The notes under the pieces were generated by a model that saw only the letters and a program-made list of their open reading frames with translations, had not been told where the DNA came from and ran no database searches. Positions 25,297 through 32,846 of a DNA stretch of 64,000 nt are shown piece by piece. The DNA is taken from assembly GCA_024404115.1 (NCBI GenBank), contig JAKSQM010000002.1, positions 62,001 to 126,000 of the forward strand, in the 5' to 3' direction. Position numbers and translations under genes: made by a program. The stretch's first letter is position 1; each line of letters opens with the position of its first letter. The DNA is from Clostridia bacterium. Lineage in GTDB: Bacteria > Bacillota > Clostridia > Oscillospirales > Acutalibacteraceae.

Positions 25297-27282
25297 TCAA
25301 TACCACAGGAAACCGAAGAGAAGAATCCAGATAAGCCACTGACCGAATGAGAATTTAACAGTAACAGTGCAGGTACCTTTTACCACATTGCCGTATTCAT
25401 CTGTAACAGTGCAGGTAACTTTTGTTTCACCCTTGTGATGTGTTGTGATGTTGCCATCCTTATCAACGGTAGCAATAGACGGGTCAGAGGATTCGTATTT
25501 AACGGTGTATTTAACCCCATCATCAACAGTAATCTGCGGAACAATTTTTGCAGTGTTCTTGTATTTCAGTTCAATGTTAGAAAGAGAAAAATCTGGTCTA
25601 TTTCTAATAACAAAAGCGGAAGCTCCAACGGATTGATTATTTTTAGATAATGTAAGGTTTCCAACTGTAACATCAGTTATCTTTCCAAAACTATATGTTT
25701 TATCCATATATTCAAATTGTGCATTATCAATAAGTGGTGTAATAGATATTTGCTTGACATCATCAGGTATTTCATACATATACATACCTTCATCACCACA
25801 CGCCATTGGATAAGCCGTTGCACATTCTATGTCTATTGTGTCAACAGGGGCGTAAATATACCTAGATGATGTGTAGCCATTCGCCAACAGAAAATATGTC
25901 GCTATATCTCTCAATGCAATCGTTTTGACATAATCAAATGTTGTTTTATCGGTTTCGTATATTTTATTATCGTTACCTATGTAAAAATAAACTTCATCTT
26001 TAGGAAAGTTGTTATCATATGCGTATATTCTATCTTGATCACCAACTCTTTCATAATATAAAAAGTTTAAGCAATGTCCACTTTTATTATTCTTACGTAT
26101 TTGTATTTGCAAGTCTCCTTTATAATCATGTTCATGATTCTTTACGTAATTGATACATTCATTCCACACTTTTTGTGTACTATTTTTTGAATTACTAACA
26201 AGATTTTCACCAGCAACAATTGAATCATTAGCATATTTTCCTTGTATTTTTTGATAATGGCATATCGGCTTTTTTACAGTATCACTTTCTTTTAAAATGT
26301 ATAATTTTTGACAGTTGCTTATGCCAATTTGATTTATATCGAGACTTTTTATGTAGTATCCTCCACTCACAATTGACATACCAAAACAATGTCCGATTTT
26401 TGAATCACTGTCGATAAAGTTAGGAAAATTGTATGTTTCTTCACCAATATTATATATATTTCCGTAATGAATTGTTGCGTTTAATAGATATCCGTTATAA
26501 TCACCAATGTTAACTTTATTCCATTGGCTTTGCGAGCCTAAAAAATAAACATCTTCCAAACTAGGACAGTCGCTAAATGCAAAATCGCCAATATTAGTAA
26601 TACTACTGGGTAATATAACACTTTTTAAACTTTTACATAAGAAAAATGCACCATGTTCAATGGACGATAATTTATTTGGAAGTCTAACACTCTCAAGACC
26701 ATAACATTGTTCAAATGCATTAACTCCAATATATGTAACACTGTCTGGTATTGTAAGATTTATAAGACTCTCACAGCACCCGAAGGCTACTTCTTCAATT
26801 CTTGTTACACTTTGTGGTATTATTACATCAGTAAGACAATAACAATTGAAGAAAGTCCCTCTACTAATGCCAGTAACGCTATTGGGGATTGCAATACTTT
26901 TTAAATTGTAGCAATTTAAAAAAGCACCGATTTCAATATTGGTTATACTGTCTGGTATTTGTATTTTTTGAAGATTATTGCAATGATAAAAGATATATTT
27001 TCCAATACTTGTTACACCTTTATTTATTGTAATATTCTTTACTAATGTAGCTTTGTAAAACGGAGAGTCTTCGCCATCAAAATCGTACATCTTTCCCGTT
27101 CCACTAATTGTCAATGTACCTGTGGAGCTATCAAAATTCCAATAAACATTTTCACCACACTTACCAGTGGAAGCGAGGGCGTTTGCTTTTGGTACAAAGT
27201 CAATACCTGCAAGGGGCAATGCTGAAAACAGCATTATCACCGTCAGGAATGTTGCCAATATCCGTTTGAGTGTTTTCTTCAT
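25297..27282 (-). CDS. BspA-like LRR protein with probable papain-like cysteine protease domain and Ig-like (Big_2) domain
   Basis: 661 residues starting at an ATG with TTAGGAGG upstream. The order is: signal peptide (1-36, ending KANA); a short beta region TGKCGENVYWNFDSSTGTLTI; about eight LRR_5 repeats (70-265); a globular domain (about 275-470); a Big_2-like immunoglobulin domain (about 560-640, with YESSDPSIATVDKDGNIT); and a C-terminal hydrophobic anchor (FSFGQWLIWILLFGFLWY). The globular part has GHCFGMS (Cys near 299), SGHCLNF (His near 404) and IYAYDNNFP (Asp/Asn near 423). That is the Cys-His-Asp order of papain-fold enzymes, so a secreted protease or transglutaminase-like activity is likely but not proved. 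Its transcript starts with a structured leader and attenuator. Compare the other BspA protein at 803, which has no catalytic domain. Confidence 0.8.
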   Translation of the reverse strand: MKKTLKRILATFLTVIMLFSALPLAGIDFVPKANALASTGKCGENVYWNFDSSTGTLTISGTGKMYDFDGEDSPFYKATLVKNITINKGVTSIGKYIFYHCNNLQKIQIPDSITNIEIGAFLNCYNLKSIAIPNSVTGISRGTFFNCYCLTDVIIPQSVTRIEEVAFGCCESLINLTIPDSVTYIGVNAFEQCYGLESVRLPNKLSSIEHGAFFLCKSLKSVILPSSITNIGDFAFSDCPSLEDVYFLGSQSQWNKVNIGDYNGYLLNATIHYGNIYNIGEETYNFPNFIDSDSKIGHCFGMSIVSGGYYIKSLDINQIGISNCQKLYILKESDTVKKPICHYQKIQGKYANDSIVAGENLVSNSKNSTQKVWNECINYVKNHEHDYKGDLQIQIRKNNKSGHCLNFLYYERVGDQDRIYAYDNNFPKDEVYFYIGNDNKIYETDKTTFDYVKTIALRDIATYFLLANGYTSSRYIYAPVDTIDIECATAYPMACGDEGMYMYEIPDDVKQISITPLIDNAQFEYMDKTYSFGKITDVTVGNLTLSKNNQSVGASAFVIRNRPDFSLSNIELKYKNTAKIVPQITVDDGVKYTVKYESSDPSIATVDKDGNITTHHKGETKVTCTVTDEYGNVVKGTCTVTVKFSFGQWLIWILLFGFLWY

Positions 27283-27322
27283 AAATTAACCTCCTAAAAT
27301 TTTTACTTTTTATATAAAAAAA

Positions 27323-27340
27323 GCACGACCGAAGCCGTGC
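27323..27340 (-). terminator. Leader terminator (attenuator) before the BspA/cysteine-protease gene
   Basis: Hairpin GCACGGC-TTCG-GTCGTGC on the minus strand followed by a run of seven T's, about 40 nt before the start codon. It sits inside the 5' leader, so it must be conditional. An upstream segment GAGCCGT (about 27351-27357) can pair with ACGGCTT in its 5' arm and would stop it forming. Confidence 0.75.
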
Positions 27341-27473
27341 GAAAAATATACGGCTCTTATTGCTACCACACAACATCCAATTTACACGAAAAGTCTATAA
27401 GGAATCGAGCCTATATTTTTACCAAAGTAAAAATACAAACTTTCCGTGAAAAAATTCAGTTGTCGTGTGGTAT
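27341..27473 (-). promoter_or_regulatory. Structured 5' leader, candidate riboswitch-like element of unknown class
   Basis: The transcript from the promoter at 27480-27507 begins almost at once with a closed RNA fold. P1 is TACCACAC (27465-27472) pairing with GTGTGGTA (27364-27371), extended by AAC/GTT. Inside, CACGGAAAGT pairs with ACTTTTCGTG (27439-27448 with 27385-27394). Inside that is a hairpin GTATTTTTAC-TTTG-GTAAAAATAT (27413-27436) and a short stem with loop CTCGATT (27396-27415). Downstream lie an antiterminator strand and a terminator. I compared it from memory with purine, c-di-GMP-I/II, T-box, SAM, TPP, THF and glycine leaders and found no match. Confidence 0.6.
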
Positions 27474-27479
27474 GCCTTT

Positions 27480-27507
27480 ATTATACCATAACTTACCGCT
27501 TTTTCAA
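27480..27507 (-). promoter_or_regulatory. Promoter of the leader and BspA/cysteine-protease gene
   Basis: Minus strand TTGAAA, 16-nt spacer, TATAAT. Confidence 0.7.
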
Positions 27508-27536
27508 TCCGTTCGACACATATTTTTTCAAAACTG

Positions 27537-27565
27537 TTGACAAATTCTTGCAGATATTATAAAAT
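27537..27565 (+). promoter_or_regulatory. Promoter of the yybP-ykoY riboswitch-ATPase transcript
   Basis: Consensus -35 TTGACA, 17-nt spacer, -10 TAAAAT. Confidence 0.75.
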
Positions 27566-27577
27566 ATACTGGCAATT

Positions 27578-27662
27578 AGATATACCTCGTTAGAGGGGAG
27601 TAGCTTTAAACTCGAAATGTCAACAACCGCTGTTTCCAGCTGGCTTTCGGTGCATATTTTAT
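27578..27662 (+). ncRNA. yybP-ykoY (Mn2+-sensing) riboswitch
   Basis: The conserved core is visible: GAGGGGAGTAGC at 27593-27604, ATGTCAACAACCGC with the ACA element, and the CTGGCTTTCGG half of the second loop near 27640-27650. The ends AGATATACC and GGTGCATAT can close P1. This class binds Mn2+ and commonly controls TerC-type and P-type ATPase metal exporters. Here it precedes a terminator and then a P2-type ATPase, which fits a Mn2+-induced efflux gene. The Mn2+ specificity is known for the class, not measured here. Confidence 0.85.
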
Positions 27663-27672
27663 GTTAGCAAGA

Positions 27673-27703
27673 CCTTTAACATAGCTCGTTGCTATGTTAG
27701 AGG
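27673..27703 (+). terminator. Riboswitch expression-platform terminator
   Basis: Stem CCTTTAACATAGC / GCTATGTTAGAGG with a TCGTT loop followed by TTTTTT, between the yybP-ykoY aptamer and the ATPase start. Expected to form without metal and to be disrupted on binding. Confidence 0.85.
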
Positions 27704-27740
27704 TTTTTTGGTTGTAAAAATCTAAAGAAAGAGTGATGTT

Positions 27741-30488
27741 ATGAAGCATTATCTTGAAGAAGCAGAAAAGGTTCTCTCCGAGCTTAACACCACTGAAAAC
27801 GGTCTTATCTCTGCCGAAGCAGATAAAAGACTTGCTCAGAATGGTAAAAATAAGCTCAAAGAAGCCGAAAAAGAAAGTCTTTTCAAAAAGTTTATCAACT
27901 CCCTTGCAGACCCAATGATTATCATGCTCCTTGTTGCTGCCGCAATTCAGGCTGTGGTTGCTGTTATTGAGTCAAAGGGCGTTCCCACAATCAAAGACTT
28001 CGCAGATGTTCTTGTTATCCTCGTTGTTGTTATTATCAACACAATAATGAGCCTTGTTCAGGAAAGCAAGTCTGAAGCAGCTATGGAAGCATTGATGCAG
28101 ATGACAGCCGCCACATCAAAGGTTCTCCGTGATGGCGAAATCGCTGTTGTTAAGAGCGAAGACATCGTTGTTGGTGATGTTGTTGTTCTTGAAGCTGGCG
28201 ACGCTGTTCCCGCTGACTGCCGTATCCTTGAATCTCACTCAATGAAAGTTGAGGAAGCTGCTCTTACTGGTGAATCAGTTCCCGTAAACAAAATTATTGA
28301 TGTACTTATGTGCAACGATAATTCAGAAGAGGTTGCACTTGGCGACAGAAAAAATATGCTCTACAACGGCTCAACTGTTGTTTACGGTCGAGGCAAAGCT
28401 GTTGTTACAGGCGTAGGTATGGACACTGAAATGGGCAAAATCGCTGATGCTCTTTCACAGGCTGAAAAGGAAGAAACTCCTCTTCAGAAGAAGATGGGCG
28501 AACTTTCAAAGTTCCTTACAAAACTTGTTATCGGCATTTGCGTTATCGTTTTCGCAGTTGGTATTATCGAATCTCTTGTTATTTCAGACCAGCCATTCTC
28601 AATGTCACTTTTAGGTGAAGCTTCACTTGCAACATTCATTTCAGCTATCGCACTTGCTGTTGCAGCTATCCCCGAAGGACTTCCCGCAGTTGTTACAATC
28701 ATCCTTTCAATCGGTGTTACAGCAATGTCAAAGAGACAGGCTCTCATCAGAAAGCTCACTGCTGTTGAAACACTTGGATGCACACAGATTATCTGCTCCG
28801 ATAAAACAGGTACTCTTACACAGAATAAGATGACCGTTGTTGACGAGTTCACAGATGATAAAGAGCTTCTTGCAAGAGCTATGGCTCTTTGCTCAGACGC
28901 TGAAATCAAACCCGGCGAAACAACATCTGTTGGTGAACCCACAGAGTGCGCACTTGTAAACTATGCTAACAAGCTTGGCTTCCCCAAGTATGACCTTGAA
29001 AAGATCAGCCCCAGAATCGGCGAGGCTCCCTTCGACTCAGGCAGAAAGATGATGTCAACTGTTCATGAGGTTGAGGGCAAGTTCATTCAGTACACAAAGG
29101 GTGCTTGCGATGTTATGCTTTCACGCTGCACAGGCTACCTTAAAGACGGTCAGGTTGTTCCTATGACCGAAGAGCTTATTGCAGAAATCAATAAGTCAAA
29201 CAAAGCATTTGCAGACAGAGCACTTCGTGTTCTTTGTGCAGCTTTTAAAATTCACGATGCAAAACCCGAATCATATGAGCCAGAAGACCTTGAAAAAGAC
29301 CTTATCTTTATCGGTCTTACAGGTATGATTGACCCATGCAGACCTGAGGTTTATGAGGCAATCAAAGAGTGCCGCCTTGCAGGTATCAGACCTGTTATGA
29401 TCACAGGCGACCACAAAGACACAGCAGTTGCAATCGGTAAAGACCTTGGCATTATTGATGATGCAGCACAGGCAATCGTCGGCGCAGAGCTGGATAAGTT
29501 CTCTGACGAAGAGCTTATTGAAGAGGTTACAAAATATTCAGTTTATGCACGAGTTCAGCCCGAGCATAAGACAAGAATCGTTAAAGCGTGGAAAGCTCGT
29601 GGTATGGTAACAGCTATGACAGGCGACGGTGTTAACGATGCTCCCTCAATTAAGGCTTCCGATATCGGTATCGGCATGGGCATCACAGGCACAGACGTTA
29701 CAAAGGGCGTTGCAGATATGGTTCTTGCAGACGATAACTTTGCAACAATCGTTCACGCTGTTGAAGAGGGCAGAAAGATTTACGACAACGTTTGTAAGGT
29801 TCTTCAGTTCCAGCTTTCAACAAACCTTTCAGAAGTTCTTATTATGTTCTTCGCAGCCGTTTTCCACTTCAACATTCTTGATGCTGTTCACCTTCTCTGG
29901 ATCAACATGGTTACAGACTCACTTCCTGGTCTTGCACTTGGCATGGAAAAGGCAGAAGGCAACCTTATGAAGCGTAAACCCCGTGCCACAACAGATGGTA
30001 TCTTCTCTAATGGCGCAGGCGCAGACATGGTATGGCAGGGCATCTACCTTGCAATTATCGAAATCAGTTCTTACCTTATCGGATATATGCTCGAAATGGG
30101 CGGCACACTCAAAGGCATTATGAGCGGTGTTTCCTGCCCCAATGCAATGGCAATGGCATTCCTTACAGTTAACTTCGCAGAAATGATGTGCGCAATTAAT
30201 ATGCGTTCACAGAAGGGTTCACTGTTCTCAAAGGATATGTTCAAGAACATGAACTGGTGGCTTATCGGTTCATTCTTCGCAACAACAGCTCTTACACTCG
30301 TTGCTATTTATCTTCCCGGTCTCCGTGATGTATTTGGTATCCACGAAGTTTCATTCCAGTGGCATGCAAACGGATTCGACCTTGAAGAACTTGCAATTTC
30401 AGCAGGACTTGCACTTTCAACTATCCCTGTATTTGAAATAGGTAAAGCATTCCACAGACTTGCTGATAAGAGAAAGAACAAAATCTGA
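27741..30488 (+). CDS. P2-type cation-transporting ATPase (Ca2+/Mn2+ type)
   Basis: 915 residues. ATP-driven export of a divalent cation across the cytoplasmic membrane. All P-type hallmarks are present: the actuator-domain TGES (about residue 175), the TM4 ion-binding motif AIPEGLPA typical of P2A/SERCA-like pumps, the phosphorylation site CSDKTGTLT (Asp near 353), the nucleotide-domain KGACD (about 455), and the hinge TGDGVNDAPS (about 630). Ten TM helices are expected, and the C-terminal DSLPGLALGMEKAE region is typical of PMCA/SERCA-like bacterial pumps. Earlier annotations would call it a calcium pump; the yybP-ykoY riboswitch directly upstream argues that Mn2+ export is the physiological role, or one of them. 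Monocistronic, ended by a strong terminator. Confidence 0.93.
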   Translation: MKHYLEEAEKVLSELNTTENGLISAEADKRLAQNGKNKLKEAEKESLFKKFINSLADPMIIMLLVAAAIQAVVAVIESKGVPTIKDFADVLVILVVVIINTIMSLVQESKSEAAMEALMQMTAATSKVLRDGEIAVVKSEDIVVGDVVVLEAGDAVPADCRILESHSMKVEEAALTGESVPVNKIIDVLMCNDNSEEVALGDRKNMLYNGSTVVYGRGKAVVTGVGMDTEMGKIADALSQAEKEETPLQKKMGELSKFLTKLVIGICVIVFAVGIIESLVISDQPFSMSLLGEASLATFISAIALAVAAIPEGLPAVVTIILSIGVTAMSKRQALIRKLTAVETLGCTQIICSDKTGTLTQNKMTVVDEFTDDKELLARAMALCSDAEIKPGETTSVGEPTECALVNYANKLGFPKYDLEKISPRIGEAPFDSGRKMMSTVHEVEGKFIQYTKGACDVMLSRCTGYLKDGQVVPMTEELIAEINKSNKAFADRALRVLCAAFKIHDAKPESYEPEDLEKDLIFIGLTGMIDPCRPEVYEAIKECRLAGIRPVMITGDHKDTAVAIGKDLGIIDDAAQAIVGAELDKFSDEELIEEVTKYSVYARVQPEHKTRIVKAWKARGMVTAMTGDGVNDAPSIKASDIGIGMGITGTDVTKGVADMVLADDNFATIVHAVEEGRKIYDNVCKVLQFQLSTNLSEVLIMFFAAVFHFNILDAVHLLWINMVTDSLPGLALGMEKAEGNLMKRKPRATTDGIFSNGAGADMVWQGIYLAIIEISSYLIGYMLEMGGTLKGIMSGVSCPNAMAMAFLTVNFAEMMCAINMRSQKGSLFSKDMFKNMNWWLIGSFFATTALTLVAIYLPGLRDVFGIHEVSFQWHANGFDLEELAISAGLALSTIPVFEIGKAFHRLADKRKNKI

Positions 30489-30506
30489 TTTTAAGCTAAA
30501 TTTATT

Positions 30507-30535
30507 AAGCCGCGAAGATTTGTTCCTCGCGGCTT
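30507..30535 (+). terminator. Rho-independent terminator
   Basis: Stem AAGCCGCGA / TCGCGGCTT followed by ATTTT. Confidence 0.85.
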
Positions 30536-30545
30536 ATTTTACTGT

Positions 30546-30574
30546 TTGACAAAAGGGCTGTTAAATGGTATAGT
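30546..30574 (+). promoter_or_regulatory. Promoter of the glycosyltransferase gene
   Basis: TTGACA, 17-nt spacer, TATAGT. Confidence 0.7.
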
Positions 30575-30606
30575 GTATGTATGCTTTTATGTTTGGTGGA
30601 TTATGA

Positions 30607-31878
30607 ATGAATAATTGTCTTTTACTGCTCACAAGTTGCTTTCCTTTTGGCAACGGAGAGAGCTTTTTGGAAAGCGAAATATTTTTCCATAGCGAAAATT
30701 TTAATAAAATTTTAATCCTTGCGCAGGAATTGAGTCAGGGGTCATTGCCTGTTCGCACTATTCCTGATAACGCAGAGGCTTTTAATATAGCAACGAAAAA
30801 TAAAAAAATTGCAAGATTTTATGATATTTTAAGAGGTGGATTGAGAATTCTACATCCGTCTGAAGCTAGTAAAACCGATTTAGAGCTAATAAAAAAATCG
30901 TTTCAAAAAAGAATATTCTGTGAATATTTTGAACAAAGAGCACAGCGCCAATATAAAGAGAATTTGAGAATACTTAAAAAATTTGATTTTTCTCATTATG
31001 ACGAGATAGTTATTTATAGTTATTGGTTTTTTGCAAATTGCAGAAGCGGAGTTTTATTGAAGAAATACTTTGAGAATCAAGGACTGAAGGTTAAGCTGGT
31101 TTCAAGAGCCCATGGTTATGACCTTTATGAATATGCTAACAGTCTTAACTATCTACCTTTAAGGGGTGCTATGGCACAGGAGGTAGATAAAATATATACC
31201 TGCTCAAGCAACGGTTGCAGATATTTACGAAATCGCATACCTGAATATAAAGATAAAATTGAAGCTTCATATCTTGGCACTTTTGATAGGGGCATAACAA
31301 ACTATAGTGAGACTTTTCATGTTGTTACATGCTCTCGAACTGTAAGAATCAAAAAGTTGGACAGGCTCATTGAAGCTATTGCCTGTTTAAAAAATCAAAC
31401 CGAAAAAAAGGTTGTATGGACACACATAGGTGATGGACCATTACAGAAAAAAATAAAAAAACTCAGTAGCAAAAAATTGGATTTTATTGATGTTGAGTTT
31501 TTGGGGTATATGAATAACGCACAGGTTATGGAGTATTATTCAACACATCCTGTCAGCCTTTTCATAAATGTCAGCAAATCAGAGGGCTTGCCTGTTTCGA
31601 TAATGGAAGCTAATTCCTTTGGAATTCCAATTCTTGCAACAGATGTTGGCGGTACAGGCGAAATTGTTGTTGACGGCGTGAACGGTTTTCTTTTGAACAG
31701 TAAGTTCACTAATGAAGAGTTTATTGTTAAATTCTTTTCTATTCTCAACGCAGACGATGAAGTATATCAGCGTATGAGGAAAAATGCAAGAGAAATTTGG
31801 GAAAAGAATTTTGATGCAGAGAAAAACTACCCAGAATTTTGTAAAAAGATTTCTGAAACAGAAGAAGTTATGGCATAA
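30607..31878 (+). CDS. Glycosyltransferase family 4
   Basis: 423 residues, GT-B fold. The N-terminal acceptor domain starts with LLLLTSCFPFGNGESFLESEI, a pattern seen in colanic-acid/exopolysaccharide GT4 enzymes. The C-terminal nucleotide-sugar domain has the family's acidic motif SEGLPVSIMEANSFGIPILATDVGG (ExxxxxxxE type, about residues 325-350), followed by GVNGFLL. It would transfer a sugar from a nucleotide donor to a cell-surface glycan; donor and acceptor cannot be read. It is an isolated gene with its own promoter and terminator. The sequence looks more AT-rich and less codon-optimised than the flanking ATPase, which may mean low expression or recent transfer. Confidence 0.88.
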   Translation: MNNCLLLLTSCFPFGNGESFLESEIFFHSENFNKILILAQELSQGSLPVRTIPDNAEAFNIATKNKKIARFYDILRGGLRILHPSEASKTDLELIKKSFQKRIFCEYFEQRAQRQYKENLRILKKFDFSHYDEIVIYSYWFFANCRSGVLLKKYFENQGLKVKLVSRAHGYDLYEYANSLNYLPLRGAMAQEVDKIYTCSSNGCRYLRNRIPEYKDKIEASYLGTFDRGITNYSETFHVVTCSRTVRIKKLDRLIEAIACLKNQTEKKVVWTHIGDGPLQKKIKKLSSKKLDFIDVEFLGYMNNAQVMEYYSTHPVSLFINVSKSEGLPVSIMEANSFGIPILATDVGGTGEIVVDGVNGFLLNSKFTNEEFIVKFFSILNADDEVYQRMRKNAREIWEKNFDAEKNYPEFCKKISETEEVMA

Positions 31879-31883
31879 AATAT

Positions 31884-31906
31884 GGAGGAGATTTTTGGTC
31901 TCCTCC
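31884..31906. terminator. Bidirectional terminator between glycosyltransferase and dapA-like gene
   Basis: Stem GGAGGAGA / TCTCCTCC, 7-nt loop, then GCTTTATTTTT on the plus strand. Confidence 0.8.
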
Positions 31907-31923
31907 GCTTTATTTTTATGATA

Positions 31924-32844
31924 TTATAAGTTGTAGTTCTTCTTAAACTCCTGTGTAAGTGAATACATCTGCTCAATTTCAAGCTGGCGATTTCTTGTGA
32001 ATTCGTCAGCGTTTTTATTTCTGCATTTAATCGAAATATCAACGCCGTCAAGACCAACATAATATTTTGCGTTTACAGGGTACATCTGGCACTCTGCAAC
32101 AGAGAAGAAGCCAACAAAATCCTGAACAAGCTGTGCCTTTTCGGGCTCTTTCTCGAAGTTTTTGCAAAGATAAGAGTAAAGCTCGGGGTGGAAGTTTGCC
32201 ATAACTCCTGAATAACCAGAAACGCCAAGTTTAAGTGTTTCAAGGAGTGTTGCAGCGTTTGCGTTGTAAATCTTGAAATCTGTACCTTTAACAGCGTCAA
32301 GCTTTTCTTTAATCATGTCAATATCACAGCATGTGTCTTTAAGGAATCTGAAATTGCCCATATTTGTGAGCTCTTTCATAACATAAGGTGTGATAATACG
32401 CTTGTAGGGGTAGGGGCATTCATAAATGCCAAGTGCAACCTCGGGGATACTCTTAACTGCACGCTCAAAATTCTTGAGAAGAACTGAATCATCCTCATCT
32501 TCTTTAGCAAATCTGTTTGAGATGAAAACATAAGCGTCAATGCCCTCATCAATGAACTTATTAGCCTGATAAAGCTGAGTTTCAATGTCATCCTCAGTAT
32601 GACCTGATGCAACAATGCTCACACCTTTAGGAGCATTCTTCATAATGAATTTTAAAAGCTCAAGTCTTTCTTCAAATGAGAGATAGAAAATCTCGCTTGA
32701 CTGGCAGATTGCAAAAATTCCGTCAACGCCCTTGCTCTCATACCATTGGAGAAGCTTCTCAACGCCGTTGTAATCAACTTTGTTATCTTCTGTGTACGGT
32801 GTAATCATTGTTGGGAAAACACCGTTGGGGATTGTTTTAATCAT
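31924..32844 (-). CDS. DapA/NanA-family aldolase (dihydrodipicolinate synthase-like)
   Basis: 306 residues from ATG 32844 (AAAGGA 9 nt upstream; a TTG at 32850 would crowd it). A TIM-barrel class I aldolase: GVFPTMITPYTEDNKVDYNGVEKL at the N-terminus, the Schiff-base lysine in FRFLKDTCCDIDM (about 170), and the Tyr of GIYECPYPYK (about 143). The family includes DapA, sialate lyase and 2-keto-3-deoxy-sugar aldolases. The usual DapA motif GTTGE is replaced by CQSSE, so lysine synthesis is not its likely job; sugar-acid or unknown substrates are more likely. It is the last gene of a six-gene minus-strand operon, 2 nt after the M23 peptidase. A second family member sits at 56330. Confidence 0.85.
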   Translation of the reverse strand: MIKTIPNGVFPTMITPYTEDNKVDYNGVEKLLQWYESKGVDGIFAICQSSEIFYLSFEERLELLKFIMKNAPKGVSIVASGHTEDDIETQLYQANKFIDEGIDAYVFISNRFAKEDEDDSVLLKNFERAVKSIPEVALGIYECPYPYKRIITPYVMKELTNMGNFRFLKDTCCDIDMIKEKLDAVKGTDFKIYNANAATLLETLKLGVSGYSGVMANFHPELYSYLCKNFEKEPEKAQLVQDFVGFFSVAECQMYPVNAKYYVGLDGVDISIKCRNKNADEFTRNRQLEIEQMYSLTQEFKKNYNL

Positions 32845-32846
32845 AA

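Noticed and set aside
27341..27473. T-box, purine or c-di-GMP leader
   Set aside because: No TGGNACCGCG T-box bulge, no purine-type core, no GEMM core; class left open.
31924..32844. dapA (lysine synthesis)
   Set aside because: The GTTGE motif is replaced by CQSSE and it sits with a cell-wall peptidase, so only the aldolase family is claimed.
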